In this document: one piece after another, positions 33,079-41,019 of the stretch | Layout: every line of letters begins with the position of its first letter | How positions within the stretch are numbered: position 1 is the stretch's first letter | Assembly: GCF_011734195.1 (NCBI RefSeq) | Contig: NZ_JAANTH010000001.1 | Span: 1,240,001-1,304,000 of the forward strand | Source of the DNA: Halobacterium sp. R2-5 | GTDB taxonomy: Archaea; Halobacteriota; Halobacteria; Halobacteriales; Halobacteriaceae | Length of the DNA: 64,000 nucleotides | Reading direction: 5' to 3' | Notes under the pieces: model-generated | Databases searched by the model: none | Seen by the model: the letters and a program-made list of their open reading frames with translations, nothing else | Told to the model about the DNA's origin: nothing | Position numbers and translations under genes: made by a program

Positions 33079-34236
33079 CTACGAGAGGATGCCGACGTCG
33101 CGGAGGAGTTCCAGCGTGGGCTGGACGTCCGACAGCGCCTGGAGGTCCAGGTCCGGCGGGGAGAGCTCTTCGATGGTCGGGAGCGGGCCGACCGGCTCGA
33201 CGCCCTCGATCATCGGGAACGCGAACCCGCGCGTGGCGAGGAACTCCTGGGCCTCCGCGGAGAGCAGGTGGCGGACGAACGACTCCGCGAGGTCCGGATT
33301 CTCGGCCCCGTCGAGGACGCTCGCGCCCGCGGTGTTGACGAGCGCGGCGGCGTCGTTCTCCGTGAACGCGAGGTCGATGGGCGCGTCGGGGCTGTCGGCG
33401 ACCATCAGCATCGCGTAGTAGTGGTTACCGAAGCCGGCGCCGATCTCGCCGTTCGTGACGCTCTGCGCGACGCGGTACTCGCTGTCGTAGCGCGCGGGGT
33501 TCTGGTCGAGCATCGAGTTCAGCCACTCGCGGGTGCCGTCGTCGCCGCGGAGCTGGCGCATCGCGGTGACGAACCCGTGGAACGCGCCGTACGTGGGCGC
33601 CCAGCCCATATTGTCCGCGAACCGAGACTCGCTCGCGAACGCGTCGACGCTGGTGGGGAGGTCGGACTCGCCGAACTCGTTCGTGTTGTACGGAATCGCG
33701 CGCGAGCGACCGGCGAGGCCGACCCACTGGTCGGTCGCGAAGCGGTCGTCGGCGACCGCGGAGACGGTGTCGTCGGAGAGGTCGACGGTCGCGCCGTTCT
33801 CCGTGACGTACGCCAGCGAGCCGGCGTCGACCGACCAGAAGACGTCGGCCTGCGTGGTGCCGCTCTCGTACTCCTGGACGATGGAGTTCGCGAGCTGGGA
33901 GGACGGCTGGGTGTCCGTGGTCGGCTCGAAGTCCGGGTAGTACCGGGCGAGGAGGTCGACGAGGGTGGTGTAGCGGCCGCCCTCGCCGCCGCCGAGGTAG
34001 ATAGAGAGCTCGCCTTCGAGGTCGGGGAGTTCTTCGATGGAGGTGCCGCCGGGCGCGGGCCGCCCGGAGACGAGCTCGCCGGAGCCGCGGAAGTCCGCGA
34101 GCGTCGGCTCGTCGTCGTCGCCGCTGCCGCTACCCCCGTCGCCGAGGATGCCCGTACAGCCGGCGAGAGCGGTCGTCGAAGCGACGCCAGCGGCCGCGAG
34201 GAACCGCCGGCGCGTCTGGCTGTGTCGCTGAGTCAT
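33079..34236 (-). CDS. Tat-exported ABC substrate-binding lipoprotein, ferric iron type
   Basis: 385 residues. RRRFLAAAG is a twin-arginine motif and TALAGC gives the lipobox (Cys about 27), so the protein folds inside, is exported by Tat and stays on the membrane. The mature part begins after a Gly/Asp linker and has the periplasmic-binding fold (LSIYLGGGEGGRYTTLVDLLARYYPDFE, ADVFWSVDAGSLAYV, GIGAGFGNHYYAML-like). Tyr residues in the last motif resemble the iron-coordinating Tyr pair of FbpA-like proteins. It is the first gene of the operon and has an iron-box-like palindrome just before its start. Confidence 0.9.
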   Translation of the reverse strand: MTQRHSQTRRRFLAAAGVASTTALAGCTGILGDGGSGSGDDDEPTLADFRGSGELVSGRPAPGGTSIEELPDLEGELSIYLGGGEGGRYTTLVDLLARYYPDFEPTTDTQPSSQLANSIVQEYESGTTQADVFWSVDAGSLAYVTENGATVDLSDDTVSAVADDRFATDQWVGLAGRSRAIPYNTNEFGESDLPTSVDAFASESRFADNMGWAPTYGAFHGFVTAMRQLRGDDGTREWLNSMLDQNPARYDSEYRVAQSVTNGEIGAGFGNHYYAMLMVADSPDAPIDLAFTENDAAALVNTAGASVLDGAENPDLAESFVRHLLSAEAQEFLATRGFAFPMIEGVEPVGPLPTIEELSPPDLDLQALSDVQPTLELLRDVGILS

Positions 34237-34243
34237 ATGTTGG

Positions 34244-34259
34244 ATTAGGTTGGCCTAAA
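34244..34259. promoter_or_regulatory. Iron-box-like palindrome upstream of the ABC iron transporter operon
   Basis: ATTAGG (34244-34249), TTGG, CCTAAA (34254-34259): half-sites TTAGG/CCTAA with a 4-base spacer, 8 bases upstream of the start codon of the substrate-binding protein. DtxR-family iron repressors (SirR/Idr in haloarchaea) use TTAGG-type half-sites. Binding here would block transcription when iron is plentiful. Confidence 0.75.
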
Positions 34260-34286
34260 TCACTTGTACCTACCGGTTCGGTCGCG

Positions 34287-35435
34287 TCAGTCGTCCGCGG
34301 GTGCGGCCGCCCGATGGGCCGCCAGCTCTCCGCAGCAGTCCACCCAGTCGAGCAGATACTCGCCGCACTCCGCGAGGAACGCGCCGTTGTTGTACTCCTC
34401 GTAGTCGCCGTCGACGAGGCGCTCGCCGACCGCGCGCGCGACCGCCGCGTACGACGCCGCCTCGGGGTCGACGGCGGCCACTTCCTCCCAGAAGTGCTCG
34501 TTCAGTTCGAGGCCCGCGACCTCGTTCGCGAGGTCGTCGAACGTCGACCGCGGCGCCTTGTTGTGCTCGCACAGCGGCGCGCCGTTGTAGATCTGGCCGC
34601 CCACCACGTCCGCCGCGCGCTTCAGGAGCACGCCGCTCCAGATGTCGTCGAAGCGGCCGACCTCCCACGCGTTGTCGTCCATCGGGAACTGGTAGAACGC
34701 GGGCACGACCTCGCGCCGGAACGCGAGGTTCATCGAGCACACCGTGAGGTAGTCGCCCTCCGCGGCGACGAAGTCCCGGTCGAAGTCCTCGAAGCCCGTG
34801 CGCGTCTGGGCCTGCCCCTGCAGGTCGCCGTCCATCAGGATGCGCACCGCGTCGAGGTCCGGGACGTTCGTCCAGAGCCCCTGCGAGGCGACCACGTGGT
34901 CGGTCTCTGTCGTCCCGGTCTCGATTTCCTCGTCCATCGCGGAGTACGGGTACCCGCGCGGGTAGAGGTCCGAGTCGGACTGGTAGAGGACGTTCACCCA
35001 GCGCTCGTCCGAGGACACTTCCTCGACTTCGCCCTCGTGGGCGAGGTTGTCGAGGTGCGTGCCGAAGAAGTCCCACTCGTCGTGGGGGAGCGTGTCGTCG
35101 TCGATGAACACGCCGTACTCGAAGTCGTTCGCCCACAGGTACAGCAGCCCGAACGACGTCTGCGCGTGACTGGCGGCGGGAATCAGGTGGTCGTACTCCT
35201 CGACGCCCTGCTCGGCGAACCACGCCTCGCGGTCGTCGCCGTCGAAGACGGCGCCGGCGACGCCCTCCTCGTCGAGCATCTCGCGCATCCCGTCGGTGTC
35301 ACAGAAGTCCTCGGTGACGAGGACGACGAACAGCCGGTCGAGGTCGAAGCCGTGCTCGCGGGCGTTCTGGAAGTACGAGCGCATGCACTCGTACTCCCGG
35401 ATCGTCGGGACGATCACGCAGACGTCTCGGGTCAT
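34287..35435 (-). CDS. UDP-arabinopyranose-mutase-like / reversibly glycosylated polypeptide (RGP, GT75) family protein
   Basis: 382 residues. The N-terminal VCVIVPTIREYE and the DDD motif (IDDDTLP, Asp112-114) are of GT-A type. RGYPYS (Arg160) matches the RGYPFS motif with the self-glycosylated Arg of plant RGPs. ASQGLWTNVPDLDA, VCSMNLAFRRE, RFDDIWSG and APLCEHNKA match later family blocks in order. Plant members interconvert UDP-arabinopyranose and UDP-arabinofuranose. Archaeal members are little studied and may act as mutases or protein-glucosylating enzymes. ATG 35435 is chosen over 35447 because MTRDVCVIVP fits the family start. Two iron-box palindromes lie directly upstream. Confidence 0.78.
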   Translation of the reverse strand: MTRDVCVIVPTIREYECMRSYFQNAREHGFDLDRLFVVLVTEDFCDTDGMREMLDEEGVAGAVFDGDDREAWFAEQGVEEYDHLIPAASHAQTSFGLLYLWANDFEYGVFIDDDTLPHDEWDFFGTHLDNLAHEGEVEEVSSDERWVNVLYQSDSDLYPRGYPYSAMDEEIETGTTETDHVVASQGLWTNVPDLDAVRILMDGDLQGQAQTRTGFEDFDRDFVAAEGDYLTVCSMNLAFRREVVPAFYQFPMDDNAWEVGRFDDIWSGVLLKRAADVVGGQIYNGAPLCEHNKAPRSTFDDLANEVAGLELNEHFWEEVAAVDPEAASYAAVARAVGERLVDGDYEEYNNGAFLAECGEYLLDWVDCCGELAAHRAAAPADD

Positions 35436-35451
35436 GGGTTGCCCCACTCTA

Positions 35452-35467
35452 TTTAGGGCGCCCTAAA
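35452..35467. promoter_or_regulatory. Perfect iron-box-like palindrome, proximal site of the RGP-like gene
   Basis: TTTAGG-GCGC-CCTAAA is a perfect 16-base palindrome 17 bases upstream of the ATG. It shares half-sites and spacing with the site before the iron transporter operon. Confidence 0.8.
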
Positions 35468-35480
35468 AGGTGTGTCGATG

Positions 35481-35496
35481 TTTAGGCACTCCTAAA
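35481..35496. promoter_or_regulatory. Iron-box-like palindrome, distal site of the RGP-like gene
   Basis: TTTAGG-CACT-CCTAAA lies 29 bases from the proximal site (start to start, nearly three helical turns). The two sites may be bound cooperatively. The distal site ends one base before the stop codon (TAG) of the upstream membrane protein gene. Confidence 0.75.
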
Positions 35497-36204
35497 CTAC
35501 GAGAGGCCCGCGACCGACTGCTGGAGGCGCACGGTCGGCGGGACGAGCAGGCCGCCCAGCAGCACGAGGAACACGTGGAAGATGCCGTCCGCGACGGCGG
35601 CCGGCGCCACCAGCGCCAGCGCCTCCGCGACGGCCACCCCGGTCGCGCACACCAGCACGAGCAGGAGGTGGCGGCGCAGCGTGTCCAGCGCCGTGCCGTG
35701 AGCCAGCGACTCCAGGCGCTCGCTGAACGCCACGCCGTACGCCGCGAACGCGAGCGCGCCCAGTCCCTTCACCGTCGCCGCGACCGCCGGCTGGTCGATG
35801 AGCAACACGACCAGCCACTCCACGGCGACGACCGCCACGAACCCGAACTCGATGCGGCGCACGCGGGCCAGCGAGAGCGCGCGTTCCTCCTGGGAGGGCG
35901 CGAGCGCGCTGTTGTAGTACACCTCCCGCAGCGCGAACGTCAGGAACGCGATGGCCACCAGCAGTGAGACGTCCGCGAACGCCCGCACCACGGTGCCGCC
36001 GCCCGCGACCAGTGCGAGGCCGAGCGCGCCGAACGCCGCGAACGCCACCCCGAGGTACGTCAGGTACCCCCAGAAGTCGTCGTACCCCTCCAGGCGGTCG
36101 AACGCGAAGTTCCGGACCGCGTAGTACGTGAACGCCAGCGCGGTGACGACGACGGTGCCGTAGCCCGCGAACGCCACCGCCGACAGCGCGTCCGCCGAGG
36201 TCAT
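35497..36204 (-). CDS. Multi-helix membrane protein coupled to the HEAT/pseudokinase gene
   Basis: 235 residues with about seven hydrophobic helices and short charged loops (RNFAFDRLEGYDDFW, REVYYNSALAPSQEERALSLARVRRIEF). I do not recognise a family, though the topology resembles small haloarchaeal 7TM proteins of unknown function. Its ATG overlaps the stop of the pseudokinase gene as ATGA, so the two are translated together and may form a membrane-linked signalling pair. It ends next to the iron-box region of the following gene. Confidence 0.75.
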   Translation of the reverse strand: MTSADALSAVAFAGYGTVVVTALAFTYYAVRNFAFDRLEGYDDFWGYLTYLGVAFAAFGALGLALVAGGGTVVRAFADVSLLVAIAFLTFALREVYYNSALAPSQEERALSLARVRRIEFGFVAVVAVEWLVVLLIDQPAVAATVKGLGALAFAAYGVAFSERLESLAHGTALDTLRRHLLLVLVCATGVAVAEALALVAPAAVADGIFHVFLVLLGGLLVPPTVRLQQSVAGLS

Positions 36205-37709
36205 CCGCTCACCCCGTCGAGGTCCGCCGCGAAGTCGTCGAACGCGCGCTGGAAGTCCAGCACCGTCGCGAACCGCACGCGCTTCTCCGGGGCCATCGCG
36301 CGCCGGAACAGCGCGTCCGCGGCTTCCGGGAGCGCGGGGTTCTGCTCGGACGCCGGAACCCGGGAGTCGCCGTCGCCGGGTGGCTCGCCCGTGAGCAGGA
36401 AGTACGCGAGCGCGCCCAATCCGTAGACGTCCGTCGCCTGGTCGAACCGGCCGTACGTCTCGGGGTCGCGGTGCTCGGGCGCCGCGAACCCCTCGGGAAT
36501 CGGGGGCGTCTGGCGCGCGCTCGCGGCGTGCGCGAACCCCCAGTCGCCGAGCACGGGCGCGGCCCACGTCCGCGGGCCGGTCTCCACGAACCGCACCGCG
36601 TCCGGATAGATGCCGCCGTGCACGACACCCCGGGAGTGAGTGTAACTCACCGCGCGCGTGAGGCGGTCCACGTCCCAGACGGCCTCCGCGAGCGTCGGCG
36701 GCGCGCCGCGGCGGTCGAGCGTGTCGCCGTCGTCGTAGCGGGTCGCCAGCCAGCGCGCGCCGTACCCGAGCACGGTCACCACGTGGTCGTGGTCGTCCAC
36801 GCTCGCCCACTGCTCGACGGCGTCCGCGAACGCCGCCGCGACCGCGCTCTCCTCGGCGTGTAGCCGCCGCACCGTCGCCAGCCCGTGTTCGAGGACGTCC
36901 TCGTCGACGTCCGCGCGGTAGTCCGTCGTGAGCAGGCCCTCGCGGAGCTTCAGGTCCGGCGCGAGGTCGCCCTCCGCGAGCGTCACGCCCGGCGGCTTCG
37001 GAACCTCCTCGGGCGGGCCGGCGTCCGGTTCGTCGTTCTCGACGTCGTCGGTCCTGACGGGCGCGTCCTCCCCGAAGGAGACGTAGACGGGCCGCGTGCG
37101 GTCGTCGTCGCCGTTCACCTCGACCACGCTGACGCCGTCCGGGAACAGCCCCGCGTACTCGGGGTGGGCGCGCACCACCATCGGGTAGCCGGCGTCCTCC
37201 GCGCGCTCCGCGATGGCCGCGGTCACCTCTCGGACGGCCTGCTTCGCGTACCGCTGGACGAGCGCGTCCCCGGACTGCGTGAGCGGCGCGATGGCGGACA
37301 GTCCGGAGGTCGCGCGCGCCGGGAAGGACTTCGTGACGCCCGCCACCGCGACGACGCCGTTCTGCTGGACGAGCGAGTCCTCCGCCCGCGTCAGGTCCAC
37401 GAGCTCCGAGAACTGCACGGAGAGCGCGTCGGGCTGGCGCTCGGCGAGCTCCGCGAGCGCCCACGTCGCGCCCCGCCGCACCCAGAGGTCCGGGTCCTCG
37501 GTCGCGTCGAGCACGTCGTCGAGGACCGCGCGGACGCGCGTCGGCTCCGTGGTCGCGGCCTCCACGAGCCGCCACGCCGCGCCCGCCCGCTCGTCGGGGT
37601 CGTCGCTGTCGAGGCGCTCGGCGAGCTCGTCGACGCCGTCGGCGTCCACGGACTGCCGGAGCGCGGCGACCCGCTCCCCGTCGACCGGACCGTCGGTGTC
37701 CCGTTCCAT
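36201..37709 (-). CDS. HEAT-repeat protein with a C-terminal protein-pseudokinase domain
   Basis: 502 residues from ATG 37709 (MERDTDGPVD); a GTG at 37727 is possible. Residues 20-150 are helical repeats of HEAT type (AAWRLVEAATTEP, GATWALAELAERQPDA). A linker of unknown fold spans about 150-240. The kinase-like domain covers 250-500. The catalytic loop reads VVHGGIYPDAVRF (His364), so HRD is HGG and the catalytic Asp is absent. The DFG equivalent is DWG (about 389-391). The APE block APEHRDPET and the helix DVYGLGALAYFLLTG are intact. It may bind ATP and act as a regulatory scaffold rather than phosphorylate. It is coupled to the membrane protein downstream. Confidence 0.8.
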   Translation of the reverse strand: MERDTDGPVDGERVAALRQSVDADGVDELAERLDSDDPDERAGAAWRLVEAATTEPTRVRAVLDDVLDATEDPDLWVRRGATWALAELAERQPDALSVQFSELVDLTRAEDSLVQQNGVVAVAGVTKSFPARATSGLSAIAPLTQSGDALVQRYAKQAVREVTAAIAERAEDAGYPMVVRAHPEYAGLFPDGVSVVEVNGDDDRTRPVYVSFGEDAPVRTDDVENDEPDAGPPEEVPKPPGVTLAEGDLAPDLKLREGLLTTDYRADVDEDVLEHGLATVRRLHAEESAVAAAFADAVEQWASVDDHDHVVTVLGYGARWLATRYDDGDTLDRRGAPPTLAEAVWDVDRLTRAVSYTHSRGVVHGGIYPDAVRFVETGPRTWAAPVLGDWGFAHAASARQTPPIPEGFAAPEHRDPETYGRFDQATDVYGLGALAYFLLTGEPPGDGDSRVPASEQNPALPEAADALFRRAMAPEKRVRFATVLDFQRAFDDFAADLDGVSG

Positions 37710-37799
37710 GTCAGTCGTTACCCGCACACCTTCGCCGGCATGCGCTTGAAGGTTCGGCTTTCCCCAGCGGTTTTGGCGGCTCGCGCTCTCCGCGTCCGT

Positions 37800-38152
37800 A
37801 TGGTGGACGTACGGGACCGCGACGCGCTCGCGAGCACGCCGGCCCGGGAGACGGCGCGTTCGAGGACGTCGATACGTACGTGCTCGCGGACGGCTCGACC
37901 GCGCTCGCCGCCGCCGGTCGCCTCCCCGACGGCGCGGCGTTCGCGTGCGTCGACACGGACGGCGTGAACGTCGCCAGCGAGTACGCCGGCGCAGTCGTGG
38001 ATAGCGAGACGGTCGCCGACCCGGCCGCTGCCCGTGCGGCGCTCCGCGAGAACGACTCCGGTGGCTTCCTCGCCGGTCGGAACGCGTCGATTCGCGCCGG
38101 CGCGACGGGCACGAACGTCAACGACCTGCGCGTGCTGGTCGTCGAGGCGTAG
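37800..38152 (+). pseudogene. Glycerate 2-kinase (MOFRL family) remnant with internal deletions
   Basis: ATG 37800 begins VDVRDRDALASTPARE, matching the usual N-terminus (IRNRDALA-type) of haloarchaeal glycerate 2-kinases. The frame then shifts near 37845. The next piece, DTYVLADGSTALAAAG, resembles the mid-protein segment xxYVLADNxTALxAA. It joins directly to DTDGVN ... AGAVVDSETVADPAAARAALRENDS and TGTNVNDLRVLVVEA, the family's C-terminal TDG and TGTNVNDLRV blocks. About 300 residues of the normal 400-450 are missing. It cannot be a working kinase. The short open frame 37880-38152 could still be translated. Confidence 0.75.
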
Positions 38153-38491
38153 CTACTGGTCGGCGAGCCACGACAGCGCTTCGTCGTTGCTCGCGAAAAT
38201 CCGGTACTCGTAGTCGGGGTCGATGGCGTTCAACTGTTCCTCGATGCGTTCGTTGTCCATCTTCGCGATGGCGGAGTCGGCGTAGACGCCGGCCGCTGCG
38301 CGGACGCCGTTCTCGACGAGGTTCGGGACCCACGTCTCAGCGAGCCACCGCTTGTCCTCCTCGTCGTGCGCGGAGATTGCTTGGGTGTTCACGACGTACC
38401 GCTCGGCGCCGCGTTCGAGGACGGTGTCCGCCCACTCGCGGGCGATCTCCCGGAGGTCGTCCCCGGAGACGTACTCCTCGTACGTGAACAC
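38153..38491 (-). CDS. SpoIIAA-like (STAS-fold) protein, start uncertain, possible nonsense at codon 2
   Basis: 112 residues from a GTG at 38491. The sequence (TYEEYVSGDDLREIAREWADTVLERG ... YRIFASNDEALSWL) matches SpoIIAA/STAS-like proteins, which are small regulatory or lipid-binding domains. Protein-like sequence continues upstream in the same frame (TLQQTDEHTVEVDDEHGIPV) up to an ATG at 38554 that is followed at once by TAG. A TATA-like cttaag about 31 bases before that ATG fits a leaderless start there. So either the gene starts at the internal GTG or it carries a nonsense second codon. The stop is next to that of the convergent kinase remnant. Confidence 0.6.
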   Translation of the reverse strand: MFTYEEYVSGDDLREIAREWADTVLERGAERYVVNTQAISAHDEEDKRWLAETWVPNLVENGVRAAAGVYADSAIAKMDNERIEEQLNAIDPDYEYRIFASNDEALSWLADQ

Positions 38492-38581
38492 CGGAATGCC
38501 GTGTTCGTCGTCGACTTCGACAGTGTGCTCGTCGGTCTGCTGGAGTGTCTACATCGCTACCGGAACAGCTCAAATCGGTCA

Positions 38582-38587
38582 CTTAAG
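38582..38587 (-). promoter_or_regulatory. TATA-like element for the SpoIIAA-like gene
   Basis: The motif cttaag, in an AT-richer patch on the minus strand, is about 31 bases before the ATG at 38554. The spacing points to that ATG, not the internal GTG, as the ancestral leaderless start. Confidence 0.4.
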
Positions 38588-38786
38588 AGTTGCCCGCCAG
38601 TTATTGCTCGCGATACCGCCGCGGTCTGAACGAACCCGCTTCCCGAATAGAGAACGGACAGGAAGAATCGATTTTGGCTGACGGAAGGACTCTTTCAATC
38701 TCGTACAGAAAACGTGCATACTGTAATAGGGAATTTTACCTGACAAGTGGAAAGTATGAAACGCCGTCGATTCGAACGGACGCCCG

Positions 38787-39833
38787 ATGGAAGGACACGA
38801 CTCGGACGCCCTCGAACGCGGCGGGGACGCCGCCCGGTTCCGGTACCTCTTCGAGAACGTGCAGGACGCGATCGTGGAGTTCGAGCTCCGAGACGAGGAG
38901 CCGTTCGTCGCGACGGTCAACGACTCGTTCTGCGAGCTGTTCGGCGCGGACCGCCAGGAAGTCCTGGGCGAGTCGCTGAACGACCTCATCGTCCCGAGCG
39001 AGTACGGCAGCGAGAGCAGCCGCTTCGACCAGCGCACGGCCGCCGGGAAGCCGAACTACGCCATCGTGGACCGCCGCACCGAAGACGGCCTGAAGACGCT
39101 GCTCTACCGCGGCATCCCGTACGACGGCGGCGACGGCGGGTTCGCGCTGTACACGGACCTCACGGACGAAATCCGCCAGGAGCGGGAGCTCGCCGTGCTC
39201 AACCGCGTGCTCCGGTACAACCTCTCCGAGGAGGTGGACGCGCTGCTCGAACACGCCGAGCGGCTCGCGGACGGCGTCGACGACCCCGCGCTCGCCGACG
39301 ACGCCGCGGCGGTCCGGGAGCGGGCGCTCGCGCTCTACCGCACGAGCGAGGAGGCCAGGGACGTCGAGCGCGTGCTAGACGCCGACCCCGCCCTCGAACC
39401 CACAGACCTCGGCGACGTCGTAGACGGCGCGCTCGGCGACCTCCAGCTCGCCGAGTACGCGGACGTGCGCGTCGACGTCGGGGACGTCCCGCAGGTGCTC
39501 TCGGGAGGGCACCTCGACCGCGCCGTCGCGGCGCTCGTCGACAACGCGATTCGGTACGCGGACGCGCAGACGCCGGAAGTCAGGATAACCGCCGAGCGCA
39601 CGGGCGAGACGGTCGCGCTGACGGTGAGCGACGACGGCCCGGGGCTCCCGGACGACGAGCGCCGCCTGCTCACGGGCGAGGTCGACGTGACGCCGCTGGA
39701 CCACGGGAGCGGTCTCGGCCTCTGGCTGGTGCGCTGGATCGTCACCGCCTACGACGGCGCCGTCTCGTACACCGAGAACGACGGCGGCGGCAGCGACGTG
39801 ACGCTGGCGCTCGCGGCGGCGCGGCGAACCTGA
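38787..39833 (+). CDS. PAS-domain histidine-kinase-like protein without phospho-acceptor His
   Basis: 348 residues. A PAS domain covers about 15-130 (FRYLFENVQDAIVEFELRDEEP ... LYTDLTDEIRQER). The dimerisation helix reads LNRVLRYNLSEEVDALLEHAE: haloarchaeal kinases usually have LNRVLRHNLRND, so His is Tyr144 here. The HATPase domain is complete: N-box DNAIRYA, G1 DDGPGLP, G2 GSGLGLWLV. It may bind ATP and PAS ligands but cannot autophosphorylate on the normal residue. It has no partner response regulator nearby. An AT-rich region at 38690-38760 holds its likely promoter. Confidence 0.85.
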   Translation: MEGHDSDALERGGDAARFRYLFENVQDAIVEFELRDEEPFVATVNDSFCELFGADRQEVLGESLNDLIVPSEYGSESSRFDQRTAAGKPNYAIVDRRTEDGLKTLLYRGIPYDGGDGGFALYTDLTDEIRQERELAVLNRVLRYNLSEEVDALLEHAERLADGVDDPALADDAAAVRERALALYRTSEEARDVERVLDADPALEPTDLGDVVDGALGDLQLAEYADVRVDVGDVPQVLSGGHLDRAVAALVDNAIRYADAQTPEVRITAERTGETVALTVSDDGPGLPDDERRLLTGEVDVTPLDHGSGLGLWLVRWIVTAYDGAVSYTENDGGGSDVTLALAAARRT

Positions 39834-39867
39834 AAGCGTAAAGACCCCGCTCCGAGTTGGACGGGGT

Positions 39868-41019
39868 ATGGACCGCGTAGCGATTATCGGTGCGTCGATG
39901 ACGGAGTTCGGCGACCGCGACGCCTGGGTGCGGGAGTTGCTGGCGGAGGCCGGCGACGCCGCGCTGCGGGACGCGGGCGTCGACGGCGGCGACCTCGACC
40001 ACCTCTACGTCTCGAACATGGCCAGCGGCGAGTTCGAGGGGCAGACCGGCGTCCCGAACGCGCTCGCCCACGACCTCGGCGCGCTCGGCGCGTACACCCA
40101 GCGCGTCGACCAGACGAGCGCCTCGGGCGGCGCGGGCATCTACGCCGCGTGGCAGTCTATCGCCTCGGGCGCGAGCGAGATGACGCTGCTCGTCGGCGGC
40201 GAGAAGATGACCCACAAGACAACGGGCGAAGCCACCGACGTCATCGCCAGCCTCACCCACCCCGTCGAGTACAAGCACGGCGTCACGCTCCCGAGTTTCG
40301 CCGGCCTCACGGCGCGCAAGTACCTCGACCAGTACGACGCGCCCCGGGAGAGCCTCGGGAAGGTCGCCGTGAAGAACCACCGCAACGGCGTCGACAACCC
40401 CCACGCGCAGTTCCGCAAGGAGGTCGACCTGGAGACGGTTCTCGACTCGCCGATCGTCGCGGACCCGCTGCGGCTGTACGACTTCTGCCCGATCACGGAC
40501 GGCAGCGCTGCCCTCCTCTTCTGCCCGGAGTCCGTCGCCGAGCAGTACACCGACGACTACGTCGTCGTCTCCGGCATCGGCGGCGCGACGGACACTCACG
40601 TCGTCCACGAGCGCGAGGACCCGACGACGATGAACGGCGTCGTCGAATCCTCCGACATCGCCTACGAGATGGCCGACCGCGGCCCCGAGGACGTCGACTT
40701 CGCGGAGCTCCACGACATGTTCACCATCCTGGAGTTCCTCCAGAGCGAGGACCTCGGCTTCTTCGAGAAGGGCGAGGGCTGGAAGGCCGTCGAGGACGGC
40801 GTCACCGACCGCGACGGCGACCTCCCCGTCAACACGTCTGGGGGACTCAAGTCGAAGGGCCACCCGCTCGGCGCGAGCGGCGTCGCACAGGCGTACGAAC
40901 TGTACGTGCAGTTGCTCGGTGACGCCGGCGACCGGCAGGTCGATGGGAGCGTCGGCCTCGCCTGCAACGTCGGCGGGTTCGGCAACTGCGTGACCACCAC
41001 CATCCTCGAACAGCCATGA
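39868..41019 (+). CDS. Thiolase-family acyltransferase (acetyl-CoA C-acyltransferase / SCP-x thiolase type)
   Basis: 383 residues. The opening MDRVAIIGASMTEFGDRD, the QTSASGGAGIYAAWQSIASG region where the nucleophile lies (Ser, not Cys, next to SGGAG in this subfamily), HDMFTILEFLQSEDLGF and SKGHPLGASGVAQ place it in the archaeal SCP-x/thiolase group. Its stop overlaps the start of a DUF35 OB-fold protein as ATGA. In archaea this thiolase-DUF35 pair forms a complex acting with HMG-CoA synthase or in acyl-CoA breakdown, where DUF35 proteins channel the CoA intermediate. HMG-CoA synthase is not in the window. Confidence 0.88.
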   Translation: MDRVAIIGASMTEFGDRDAWVRELLAEAGDAALRDAGVDGGDLDHLYVSNMASGEFEGQTGVPNALAHDLGALGAYTQRVDQTSASGGAGIYAAWQSIASGASEMTLLVGGEKMTHKTTGEATDVIASLTHPVEYKHGVTLPSFAGLTARKYLDQYDAPRESLGKVAVKNHRNGVDNPHAQFRKEVDLETVLDSPIVADPLRLYDFCPITDGSAALLFCPESVAEQYTDDYVVVSGIGGATDTHVVHEREDPTTMNGVVESSDIAYEMADRGPEDVDFAELHDMFTILEFLQSEDLGFFEKGEGWKAVEDGVTDRDGDLPVNTSGGLKSKGHPLGASGVAQAYELYVQLLGDAGDRQVDGSVGLACNVGGFGNCVTTTILEQP

